Shown here: piece after piece, positions 16,568 through 24,461 of the stretch
Position numbering within the stretch: the first letter of the stretch is position 1
Layout of the letters: each line of letters begins with the position of its first letter
Assembly: GCA_024234435.1 (NCBI GenBank)
Contig: JACKOF010000001.1
Location: 744,001 to 808,000 of the forward strand
DNA length: 64,000 nucleotides
From: Pseudomonadales bacterium
GTDB lineage: Bacteria; Pseudomonadota; Gammaproteobacteria; Pseudomonadales; Porticoccaceae
Reading direction: 5' to 3'
Notes under the pieces: model-generated
Databases searched by the model: none
What the model was told of the DNA's origin: nothing
Seen by the model: the letters and a program-made list of their open reading frames with translations, nothing else
Program-made: the position numbers and the translations under genes

Positions 16568-16878
16568 AAAGCCATAATAGATGGTTAAAAGAGGAAATAA
16601 TAGGCCGGTGGCTGTTCTCTCATTTTTTGTTTGCACTGATCGCTTTTTGCCTGGTGGCCTGTCAGGCGCAACCCCAGCTACAACCACAAGATTCAGTGCC
16701 TCAAAAGAGTGTACCTTGCCAGTCTTCACTTTCTGAGCCTGCGAAAGGTCCAAGAAGCTGTTGTGATCGTCAGGTTGAAGGTGATGATCGCCCCGTTATT
16801 TTTTGCCCTATTTTCTGCCCACTAAAGCCTGAAAATATGACTCATGACGATGAGGTGTGCGATTCAGGTGAGTTATAG
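16564..16878 (+). CDS. Small cysteine-rich lipoprotein
   Basis: Reading from the TTG at 16564, with GGGAAGGGTG upstream, gives LKSHNRWLKEEIIGRWLFSH followed by a hydrophobic core and lipobox LVAC, hence a lipoprotein. The mature part of about 75 residues is Pro/Gln-rich, then cysteine-rich (PRSCCDRQVEG, VIFCPIFCPLK, DEVCDSGEL). The start overlaps the stop of the 331-residue gene. The stop TAG at 16876-16878 directly follows the antisense stop of the opposing gene at 16873, so the two are convergent with no spacer. No family was recognised. Confidence 0.5.
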   Translation: MKSHNRWLKEEIIGRWLFSHFLFALIAFCLVACQAQPQLQPQDSVPQKSVPCQSSLSEPAKGPRSCCDRQVEGDDRPVIFCPIFCPLKPENMTHDDEVCDSGEL

Positions 16879-17217
16879 TGTGTTAAATAGCTTATCGATA
16901 CTGATCGCTTGTAGTTGTCGATTAATATCTTTTTTCTGCTCATCAGAAATTTCTGGGATGATCAATGAATGTGCACTGTCTATAACGGCCAAGAGGCGGA
17001 AAAAATATTTCTCTTCCAGTGGTAAAGGTAAGTCATGAAACATGGCTAATTCCTTTTTTAAGTCTTCAATATCTTGGCGGTCGATATTGGCGTAAAACAA
17101 TTCTGTTTGATCATAATTATCCAGAGCATGGCTGATCATGATTTTAATGGCGTCAAACTCCTCCTGTGTGCAATCCATATCCAAGAAGCCATCGTGCTGG
17201 TTTTCAATACTAATCAT
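16873..17217 (-). CDS. Small acidic protein of unknown function, about 114 aa
   Basis: The frame is open back to 17328 but that part overlaps the end of the 459-residue gene; the ATG at 17217, 13 bases after that gene's stop, is the likelier start (MISIENQHDGFLDMDC), with translation coupled to the upstream gene. An ATG at 17274 is the alternative. The protein is helical and acidic with leucine-rich helices (LKKELAMFHDLPLPLEEKYF) and has no signal peptide. It is the last gene of the minus-strand unit and converges on the lipoprotein gene at 16564-16878. Function is unknown. Confidence 0.55.
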   Translation of the reverse strand: MISIENQHDGFLDMDCTQEEFDAIKIMISHALDNYDQTELFYANIDRQDIEDLKKELAMFHDLPLPLEEKYFFRLLAVIDSAHSLIIPEISDEQKKDINRQLQAISIDKLFNTL

Positions 17218-17230
17218 CGCCAATAATTTC

Positions 17231-18610
17231 TCAATATCGAAGTGACGTATCAGCCGAGATTTTCCCGGTTTCATGCAACATATTGCGATAGACAACTTGC
17301 ACAACCTTGCTGTCACAACCGGTGTCAATCAGTGCTTCTACGGTGCCATTTTTTCGATTAATCAAAGACATGCCACTGGCAATGGCGTCCTGGTTTTGTC
17401 CTCGTGATAATAATCGAAACAGGTCGCCTGCCCGCATAGTATTCAGCCGCTGTGTGTATGCCTTGTAATAAGGAAGATAACGCTCATCGACGTAAACAGT
17501 GTGCTCTTTACCTTTAACACGACCTATCTCAAAGCCATCTTGAGTGGTTACTTGGTCTGCGCGGGTGGTGTAGCGAATTTTATTTTCGATAAAAGTGGAA
17601 CAGCGCTCACTGTAAGCATTGATAAAGTCATTGAAATACAGAAAATAATTACGGTTATTATGCAAAGGTTGAACCATGGCGTAACCCAGTAATGATTGGA
17701 TTTTTACTGAAGGCGTGTACAAGTCACTCTCCAGGCCCGGTTCTTTGATGATGGGGTCGTCTATTTTAAGCAGGCCATGGGAAGTAAAGCGGAGAGACGG
17801 GCCGGAGGGGCGTGTAATGTTTTTGGCATAAGCCGGTGGTAAATTCACTCGTTCATGGATTCGATTAAAATCCACAGTGGTGAGTTTTGTCGTTAACGCT
17901 GGCCAAAAGCTGGGGGTTGATTCATGCCAAAACCAATGCTGCTCGGTGTAGTGTGTATCACCGTTATCCGGGAAATACTCTGCCTTAATAAAATAAACAT
18001 CGCTTAGCGGTTGCCGATAGGTATCTGCTGCAATATAAGCCGGGCGCCGTTGTTTTTTTGGTGTGAAATTCTGAATCAAATCACTGAGCATGGCATTGCC
18101 GTCAATCAGCGCAATATTGGCCAGTGCGCCCGCTCCGGAAGGGCGTTGAGCTAAGAGCATGGATTCAATATCGGCAGGCAAAGACAAGCCATCGGGCCGC
18201 GATGAAACCAACCAGAGATCGTAGAACATCGCGTTGGCCAGTGGATCGGCCAGTTGGATTTTTTCGATTAACTCTTTCAGGCCCTGCTTGGTTGTTGCCG
18301 GGGTGAGACCGCCATAACGGGCATCACCAATGATGCCTAAATCGACAAATGGCTTGCCATTCCTTGGCCGCGAAGCGTGGCCTAGAACACTGGCAACATA
18401 AGGGGAACCTGACAGTTGTTGAGCCAGATACTCTGAGTAATCACTGATAAACGCATCGGGTAGCGGTTGTTTTTGGCGCTCCAGTAGATAGCTGGTAACA
18501 CCTGCTTTAAGGTTGCTCTCAGCCGTTGTGTTGGCAGAGGATGCGGCTGTGCTCAATGTCGACAGTGAAAGGGCGAATACCACCAAAAATGTGATCTTAT
18601 GCAGTAACAT
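17231..18610 (-). CDS. Exported protein of unknown function (paralogue D of the island family)
   Basis: The signal peptide is MLLHKITFLVVFALSLSTLS plus TAAS. The N-terminal half (about 40-250) is unrecognised. From about 290 the family pattern appears: NYFLYFNDFINAYSERC, a variable beta segment ending EIGRVKGKEHTVYVDERYLP, YYKAYTQRLNTM, then near the end DTGCDSKVVQVVYRNMLHE. These correspond to YFENWFGAYSDMC and GNCNSDK in the 11405 protein and to the CDSATIQQMTGNF segment in the 19150 protein. The tail after the last motif is short, with no coiled coil, unlike its relatives. It lies downstream of the 19150 group in the same direction. Function is unknown. Confidence 0.7.
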   Translation of the reverse strand: MLLHKITFLVVFALSLSTLSTAASSANTTAESNLKAGVTSYLLERQKQPLPDAFISDYSEYLAQQLSGSPYVASVLGHASRPRNGKPFVDLGIIGDARYGGLTPATTKQGLKELIEKIQLADPLANAMFYDLWLVSSRPDGLSLPADIESMLLAQRPSGAGALANIALIDGNAMLSDLIQNFTPKKQRRPAYIAADTYRQPLSDVYFIKAEYFPDNGDTHYTEQHWFWHESTPSFWPALTTKLTTVDFNRIHERVNLPPAYAKNITRPSGPSLRFTSHGLLKIDDPIIKEPGLESDLYTPSVKIQSLLGYAMVQPLHNNRNYFLYFNDFINAYSERCSTFIENKIRYTTRADQVTTQDGFEIGRVKGKEHTVYVDERYLPYYKAYTQRLNTMRAGDLFRLLSRGQNQDAIASGMSLINRKNGTVEALIDTGCDSKVVQVVYRNMLHETGKISADTSLRY

Positions 18611-18674
18611 GTAAAGCTCTCCATTTGCCGTTACCTAATGGGAAAGCCTGTCTGATTTTCTCCATGATGATCAA

Positions 18675-18905
18675 TCATTCTAACCTTGTAGCAGACTTTC
18701 TTTTGTTATCAAATTCATGTTGGCTGATCTCGTGCCGATGGCAGAGTTCTATCGTTAGGTAATATGCCAACCTGTCATCGCGAACGAGTTTATTGGCTTT
18801 ATATCCGACGCGATAGCACTCCGTGATAATGCCTTCTTCCCACACGATTTTGATTGGGTTGCCATCGAATATGAAAAATTTTATGCCACTAAACGCGTCG
18901 TCCAT
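18675..18905 (-). CDS. Small protein of unknown function, 76 aa
   Basis: The protein starts MDDAFSGIKFFIFDGNPIKI and looks like a small beta-rich fold followed by a helical, basic tail. The start lies 3 bases after the stop of the lipoprotein gene at 18909, which argues for a real, coupled gene. There is no signal peptide, so it is probably cytoplasmic. No family was recognised. Confidence 0.5.
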   Translation of the reverse strand: MDDAFSGIKFFIFDGNPIKIVWEEGIITECYRVGYKANKLVRDDRLAYYLTIELCHRHEISQHEFDNKRKSATRLE

Positions 18906-18908
18906 TTT

Positions 18909-19172
18909 TCACCTTTCGTCTGATTTCCGGCGGAGATCAACAAACGGGCAGACCGTTGTGGACTGGTTTTTCGCGCCGTCTGTTCCCTTGCCTGAATACA
19001 TCTCAAAACAACGCGCTCCCTCATCCTTTATCTCCAGGACGTGCCCGTTAGTGCCTTGAGTATCCTGCGGTGATGGAGCAGGGGACGAGCAGGCAGCGTT
19101 CAGGGCGCAAAGACTGACAATGGCGAATACAGATTTAAACCCGTCACCATTAGAGTTGTCTTTTAAGCTCAT
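18909..19172 (-). CDS. Small putative lipoprotein, 87 aa
   Basis: I place the start at ATG 19172 (MSLKDNSNGDGFKSVFAIVS), which overlaps the end of the 744-residue gene by 23 bases; a longer frame to 19268 runs fully inside that gene and lacks a signal. A hydrophobic core ends in LCALNAACSS, an imperfect lipobox, so it is probably anchored by that Cys. The mature part is short, with two more cysteines (GARCFEMYSG and TTVCPFVD). It belongs to the minus-strand unit with its neighbours. Function is unknown. Confidence 0.5.
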   Translation of the reverse strand: MSLKDNSNGDGFKSVFAIVSLCALNAACSSPAPSPQDTQGTNGHVLEIKDEGARCFEMYSGKGTDGAKNQSTTVCPFVDLRRKSDER

Positions 19173-21384
19173 TCGCCTCAGCCCTGAGAGCCTGAACCTG
19201 CTCACGCAATTGATCGCCAGCGGCTCTTTGCTTTTGCTCGTAGTCTTTGAGCAGACGGGTACGTTCATCTGCTGAAACCGTTGTTATCTTCTCCATGAAT
19301 ACTGCGGCCTCTTCGACTTGCGCTTGATGCTGTGCCTGTATCAGAGCCTGGACTTTCTCATCGGTTTCCTGGTCAATCTGGCGGATGTGCTCTCGGCGGT
19401 CTGCGGTTGTCTGACGTGCGCTGTCTTGTTGGGGTTGTTGGCTTTGACCCCGTGTTTTGGGGGCAGACGGCTTGTTCCTGGAGGGGACTGTCGGTTCTTC
19501 CGTTATTCCCATATACTGCATAGTGAATTCGATGGCGTTTTGCAGGTCGTTGTACCTTTGCGAATTTTCCGGCGTTTGACTGCGTTCCTTGATCAACTCG
19601 ATCAGGCGCTGTTCAATGTTTTGCCTGTTTTGGGATTGGGCCAGTGCCGCTTCTCGTGTAGCTTCTTCCAGCTCATCCAGTGATTGCTGCGTATCCCGTG
19701 CGGCGCGATTCAGATTATCCTGCCCCTCTACGGTAAGGCGTTCCACTTCTTCGCTAAATTCTTCCTCGCTCATTTTTGGCGTTTTCCAGTCTTCTCCGAA
19801 TAGACCGCTCCCGCCAAAAGCTGCAACCGCTGCATTGACAGTTTCATTCGCTTCCTGCACGTTCGCGACAGGGGTAAAGGGCGGTGGCGGTGCTCCTGTC
19901 TTTGTGGGTGCATCGCTTTCCGTTGCCGCTCCGGCAAAACGCAGCCCGGCCTGCTGCACCGATGGTTGGCCGTTTGCCGCGCGGATGAAGTTCCCGGTCA
20001 TCTGTTGAATGGTTGCGCTGTCGCAGGCATGATTGTTGAGAAAGGTTTCCATCTCCCCGCGCAGGCCAAGCACAAGCCCGAAGCCCTGAAAGATACCCTG
20101 ATCCAGAGCGGCCCTGTTGAGGTCGGAGTCAAACTGCGCCCAGTGCGCGCCGAACCGCGCATCAATCCGGTAGGTCTTGGTTTGCTCAGAGGTATGGATG
20201 GTTCTCGATCCGTCGAGATTATGGTCGGTGCCCTCATAGGTATCATAGTTACGCTCGAAAGTTTGCCACTGCTTTACATGGGTTTTGCAGCGTTTGGAAT
20301 AGGACATGGCCAAGCCAGTGTAGAAAGCTTTGAATTCCGGTGTATTGCGGTACTCGCCAAACTCTCCCTCGAAGATGCGCCGGGCGATATCAAACCCGTC
20401 ATAGCGCCCCCAATAGGGATCGAGTTTGTAGACGATGCCCTCGCGACGCCCAGCTTCATAAGCGAATGCTTTCCGGTAATCTCCGGCACTTTCGGCTTTT
20501 TGCAGTTCGCCCTTGATAAAGCCCGCGAGGGTTAGCTCCGGGTTTTCCTGCGGATCAGCAGTGATGCCCCGTGATGATCTGATAGCACGGCAAGCCGGTG
20601 TATCACAGCGATTGAAGTTCAGCCGGTTGTTTTCGACCTCGTAGCCAAAAGATAAAACAGGCTTGTCACTCTCCCCGTAGCGGAATGCATTTTTATAATA
20701 GTGAGAACTATAGGCTCCATTGGTCTTGCCGCATGTGCCCAGGAACAAACTGACGATATCGTTCAGGCTCTTGATAAACCTGTTATCGGGTTGATCGCCG
20801 GAAAATGGCAATATTGTTTGCGTAGGATGAGATGGTGTATGAAGTATATTGAAATCGACTTTGGTTGCACCAGCCTTGGATATGGCAGCATTCCGCGATG
20901 CATCTATTGCGTCTGTTTGTTCTAAATAGCGCGCCTTGAGGTCTTTATTTTCCTCCATCAATCTGGCCATGTCCTCTGTCAACCGTTTGACCTCTGGCCC
21001 ACTCAGTTTTTGGCTTCTTAACGTATTCCCGATATCCGTGAGAGCTTGTTGAATGCGCCTCTCTTCTGGTTCATGGGCGAGGCGTAAAGCCTCTTGGCGG
21101 GTATTGAATTCAGCTTCGGCTTTTGCCCTGTCAGCAACGGCTAATCCTATAGAGCAAACCGCTTTGCCATTGTTGAATTCCGCTTGATTTGAATAGACCT
21201 CGTAATTATCGCTGCGCCCGATCATCACACCCATCCGTTCCAGTCTTGTGGCACGTTTTTCTTCTAGCGTTGCCGCCTGGAGTGAGAGGGGCAGAAACAG
21301 GATCGCCATCCATACCATCAGTGTCAGGGTTGCTTGAATCCTTTCAATACTATCGCCGTACCTTGTCATAGGTTCGATCCTCAC
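19150..21384 (-). CDS. Large exported protein with coiled-coil tail (paralogue B of the island family)
   Basis: The N-terminal hydrophobic stretch (TLTLMVWMAILFLPLSLQAA) is a signal peptide after a basic leader. Residues 60-160 are predicted coiled coil. From about 305 it aligns clearly with the 7542 protein: RREGIVYKLDPYWGRYDGFD, IARRIFEGEF, PEFKAFYTGLAMSYSKRC, then ACDSATIQQMTGNFIRAANG and QQAGLRFAG near 455-485. The last 240 residues are charged, low-complexity and coiled coil (for example VQALIQAQHQAQVEEAAVFM). Total length is 744 residues. It heads a minus-strand unit with small lipoprotein and unknown genes. No PDZ domain is seen here, unlike its relative. Function is unknown; an envelope structural role fits the architecture. 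Confidence 0.75.
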   Translation of the reverse strand: MRIEPMTRYGDSIERIQATLTLMVWMAILFLPLSLQAATLEEKRATRLERMGVMIGRSDNYEVYSNQAEFNNGKAVCSIGLAVADRAKAEAEFNTRQEALRLAHEPEERRIQQALTDIGNTLRSQKLSGPEVKRLTEDMARLMEENKDLKARYLEQTDAIDASRNAAISKAGATKVDFNILHTPSHPTQTILPFSGDQPDNRFIKSLNDIVSLFLGTCGKTNGAYSSHYYKNAFRYGESDKPVLSFGYEVENNRLNFNRCDTPACRAIRSSRGITADPQENPELTLAGFIKGELQKAESAGDYRKAFAYEAGRREGIVYKLDPYWGRYDGFDIARRIFEGEFGEYRNTPEFKAFYTGLAMSYSKRCKTHVKQWQTFERNYDTYEGTDHNLDGSRTIHTSEQTKTYRIDARFGAHWAQFDSDLNRAALDQGIFQGFGLVLGLRGEMETFLNNHACDSATIQQMTGNFIRAANGQPSVQQAGLRFAGAATESDAPTKTGAPPPPFTPVANVQEANETVNAAVAAFGGSGLFGEDWKTPKMSEEEFSEEVERLTVEGQDNLNRAARDTQQSLDELEEATREAALAQSQNRQNIEQRLIELIKERSQTPENSQRYNDLQNAIEFTMQYMGITEEPTVPSRNKPSAPKTRGQSQQPQQDSARQTTADRREHIRQIDQETDEKVQALIQAQHQAQVEEAAVFMEKITTVSADERTRLLKDYEQKQRAAGDQLREQVQALRAEANELKRQL

Positions 21385-22114
21385 TTAAATCGCTAGGTTT
21401 TCTAATGTCTTGCGGTGCGCCCATTCCTATACGAGATCGGAAATGGATCCTTTTTAGCCTGCCGGGATGTGTTGAGGCGGGGGCTTTCGAACCCCGTAGA
21501 CTGCGGTAGTGCACTCATCATCAAAAAAAATATGAAAACCATAACAAAAAGGATCTTTTTTATCTATTTTGCGTGGAAACTAAGTGTGAACGAAATTAAA
21601 GGGGCGGAATTTGAGCGTTATTGGTTATGCGCGGGTCAGTACAGAAGAACAGCGACTAGATCTCAAGCGGGATGCAGGCGGCCAGGAAACGCGATTCCGC
21701 AAAGACGGCCTCCCCGGGAAGCGCTCTGAGCATTTTGCCATTGTTGTCGAGAATGACTGAGATCCCTTTGAGGCGCTAAGGGGAGAGATGTTGTAACATC
21801 GTCAGCATGTGAGTTTTTTGCTAACCCCATCCATAGGGGACACTCGGTTGTTCTGGTGCTTGCCCTTTAAGGCTGGGCTAACCAGTAAAAAATGAAATTA
21901 TTTTCAAGTAATTTCTGAGCATGGTATTTTTCGTGGTATTTGGAATATGGCGATTTGTAACTGTATGAAAAATAAGAAAAATAAATGCTTATTTACAATC
22001 GAGTGGGAGTGATTCCACGTCTGGTTTTGGATTAACATTACCGCACAAATCGTGGGGTTGACCCCCCAGCTTGAGGAGCCTGGCCGCGCGGTAGTAGCGG
22101 TAATCTTCGCAGCT
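21385..22114. other. Long intergenic stretch at the island edge
   Basis: Apart from a stub of a serine recombinase near 21611, no gene is supported. Around 21480-21500 a T-arm-like string (CTTTCGAACCCC) occurs but no complete tRNA folds. The stretch separates the accessory island from the glutaminase gene and has the look of an old integration boundary. Confidence 0.45.
21611..21757 (+). pseudogene. Serine recombinase (resolvase/invertase) N-terminal stub
   Basis: From the TTG at 21611 the frame reads LSVIGYARVSTEEQRLDLKR, the typical start of Tn3-type resolvases and DNA invertases, including the catalytic Ser in ARVST. After about 24 codons the match is lost and the frame soon stops, so only the first beta strand and active-site loop remain. 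It suggests that a transposon or integrative element once ended here, next to the island boundary. Confidence 0.65.
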
Positions 22115-23035
22115 TTAAAATACTGAGCGCCCGGTCATGGTAGTCAGATATTCCAAGGCAGCGCCCCCCATGATGGAGTTGCCAAAACTGTCCAGCTCCG
22201 GCGACCATACCGCGATTGAATATTCGCCAGGCAGCACCGCAATAATACCCCCACCCACACCACTCTTGGCCGGTAGTCCTACGCGAAATGCAAATTCGCC
22301 GACTTCGTCGTATGTGCCGCAAGTGAGCATCAACGCATTGACACGTTTGACTTGAGCCGGAGTCAGTACAGAGTCTTCAAGAATGTCAGAAACACCTTTA
22401 TTGGCCAGATGAAATGCTGCTTGCGTTAATTCGCTACATGACATGCTCAGTGAGCACTGGTGAAAATAGAGATCAAGAACAGTGTCCACATCATTAACCA
22501 GATTTTTATTTCCCTTCAGGAAATTGGCAAGTGCTCTGTTGATGAAGCCGGTTTCGGCTTCTGATTGTGCAATCTCTGAATCGTACTGAATATCGAAGCT
22601 ACCAGAGAGTACACGCATGTAATCAAGCAGAGCTTGTTTGGGGTCATCCAGTTGCGATACCAGTATGTCGCAAATCACAATCGCCCCGGCATTGATGAAG
22701 GGGTTGCGAGGAATACCTTTCTCATACTCCAGTTGAACCAATGAATTGAACTTACTGCCGGAAGGCTCTCTGCCAACTCTACGCCACAGCTCGTCACGAA
22801 CAAAGCTGATCGCCAGGCTCAGGGTAAAAACCTTGGAGATACTCTGTATCGAAAAACGTTCCTCGCTGGCCCCGACAGTAAACTGTTCACCTGAAATTGT
22901 ACGCAATGAAAAACCAAACTTGTGACCAGGTATGGCTGAAAGCGCCGGGATATAGGAGGCAACCTGACCCTTTCCTTGCAGATGTTGTATATGTGTTGGT
23001 AGCTCTTCAATGATTTTGTCTAGATTCATGCTCAC
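22115..23035 (-). CDS. glsA: Glutaminase
   Basis: The enzyme hydrolyses L-glutamine to glutamate and ammonia in the cytoplasm. The 306-residue length is the norm for bacterial glutaminases of the serine-dependent beta-lactamase-like fold. The nucleophile and base are seen as Ser65 and Lys68 in SIQSISKVF; other family stretches are NPFINAGAIVICDI, SEAETGFINRALANFLKGN and AKSGVGGGIIAVLPG. A ribosome site (GAAAGTGAG) precedes the ATG. It is monocistronic here, on the edge of the accessory island. Ammonia release could serve acid resistance or nitrogen supply; sequence alone does not say which. Confidence 0.95.
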   Translation of the reverse strand: MSMNLDKIIEELPTHIQHLQGKGQVASYIPALSAIPGHKFGFSLRTISGEQFTVGASEERFSIQSISKVFTLSLAISFVRDELWRRVGREPSGSKFNSLVQLEYEKGIPRNPFINAGAIVICDILVSQLDDPKQALLDYMRVLSGSFDIQYDSEIAQSEAETGFINRALANFLKGNKNLVNDVDTVLDLYFHQCSLSMSCSELTQAAFHLANKGVSDILEDSVLTPAQVKRVNALMLTCGTYDEVGEFAFRVGLPAKSGVGGGIIAVLPGEYSIAVWSPELDSFGNSIMGGAALEYLTTMTGRSVF

Positions 23036-23669
23036 TTTCCAGTCTTGTTATCTTGTTTGAGGAAGTTTTTGTTCGGTGATATTTCGACGACCTCTCATGA
23101 ATGAGCACCAGTGATGACTTTACTCCGGAGCTTGCCCCTCAGCTAGAAAATCAATCCAGTCCATCGTACTGTTCAGCTTGTTCATCAATATGCCAAATTA
23201 GGTATACAGTTCAACCCGCCCTGGGCTGATACCTCCAATACTAGGCTGCTGAGGCAAGCCCAGTCTATTCAGGTAGCGAAAAAGGCGGCATTCTGACCGT
23301 TTAAGATCCCGCCAGTGCTCCGGATTTTCTTTCAGGCTCAAATCGGGATAAACACAACAACCGCACAGCAAGTCGGCTACCGTTATTTCAGATGCCCGCA
23401 AACGACGTAGTTAGCACGATTGGCACGCTTCAATAACGCAGAGTTACACCTTGCAGATGATAACTTACCCTCTGTTCTCGCCAATGCGGTTATGGTGGCA
23501 CAGAGCGGATACTAGCTCACTTCGCGGCACAAGCAAGGCAATGGTGGTGATAGAGCAAGCGATTACTACAATCACCATTAAATCTTTGCATGGGCAGGTT
23601 ACTGCCTAAGTGAAACAAAGAAGGCTGTGTCACAGGGCGTCAGGCCAATTTATTTGGACTGCAGCCTAC
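23036..23669. other. Intergenic stretch with a doubtful reading frame
   Basis: No well-supported gene. A minus-strand frame at 23198-23401, reachable only from TTG, reads protein-like (VADLLCGCCVYPDLSLKEN, then LFRYLNRLGLPQQP) and could be the tail of a decayed gene, but I see no ribosome site and no family. The rest, including the upstream region of glsA just above 23035, shows nothing I can name. Confidence 0.3.
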
Positions 23670-24374
23670 CTAGCAGGAAAAAATCTGGTGGCGCTCATAT
23701 TCGGGAACATTGCGATAGGTCAGCGTAAAGTTCGCAGCCACTGACAGGCGCGGCTCATCGGCTTTATGAGGGGTCACTTCGTGCCAGAGGAAGGAGGGAA
23801 AGAAAATCATGACGCCCGGTCGGGGGAATACTTTCGTATGGTATTGCCAGCCGCCCAGCAGTGAGGCATTGAAGCGGGGGTCGTGCAAGATGAGTGCCCC
23901 CTCGTCGGGTCGCCAGTAGTCTTGTGTCGACTCGTCATTGACGATTAACGGCTTGTCAGAAACACGGGTCTGCACGTAGTACACGGCGGAAATATGGGAT
24001 ACGTGGTTGTGAGAGGGAACATAGTGGCCTTTCGGTGCGACATTGGGAAACATTTGCATGGCAAGGTCAAATTCGCCCTGCCATCCAATTTCGCGGCAAT
24101 AGTTTTTCAGGCATGCCAGAAAAAGGCTCTCCAATCGGGTAAGGGCAGGTGCTTCATTCGCGTGCTCCATCAACGTTGTTACGTCAGACATCTCGGCCTG
24201 ATCGCGGCGTCTAAAGCGCGGATGGCTTGTAAAAAATGCGGCAAGATCAGTATTCATATCCTGTTCAGCAAGTTCGAAAAACTTTATCGGAGTCGGAAAC
24301 AGGTTATAAGTTGTGCCTTCGGGTACAAATATGTCCGACTCATCAAAAGATGATGCATCCGAATTTTGTTTCAT
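23670..24374 (-). CDS. Putative 2OG-Fe(II) oxygenase
   Basis: The protein of 234 residues resembles the family of uncharacterised 2-oxoglutarate/iron oxygenases (TIGR02466-like). Visible features are the jelly-roll segment YVPSHNHVSHISAVYYVQ with candidate iron ligands, the distal His in FLWHEVTPHK, and the Arg of DEPRLSVAANF expected to bind 2-oxoglutarate. The ATG at 24374 (MKQNSDASSFDESDIF) is preferred because it has GAAGAG upstream; a frame to 24440 lacks one. It is divergently transcribed from the GNAT-deacetylase gene, 87 bases away, so the two may share regulation. Its substrate is unknown. Confidence 0.8.
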   Translation of the reverse strand: MKQNSDASSFDESDIFVPEGTTYNLFPTPIKFFELAEQDMNTDLAAFFTSHPRFRRRDQAEMSDVTTLMEHANEAPALTRLESLFLACLKNYCREIGWQGEFDLAMQMFPNVAPKGHYVPSHNHVSHISAVYYVQTRVSDKPLIVNDESTQDYWRPDEGALILHDPRFNASLLGGWQYHTKVFPRPGVMIFFPSFLWHEVTPHKADEPRLSVAANFTLTYRNVPEYERHQIFSC

Positions 24375-24461
24375 GATATAAGTGCTCTTCGATGACGTGC
24401 AGAAATATAGCAGATAATCTTGTTTTTTTGCTCGTTGCAATTGTAACGTTTACTGAGAAAA

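Noticed and set aside
21470..21510. Second T-arm-like string near the island edge, possible tRNA attachment remnant
   Set aside because: The paired arms do not form correctly and nothing else of a tRNA is present; kept only as a remark in the gap entry.
23198..23401. Open frame of 67 codons upstream of glsA
   Set aside because: Protein-like, but TTG start without ribosome site and no known family; mentioned only as a possible relic.
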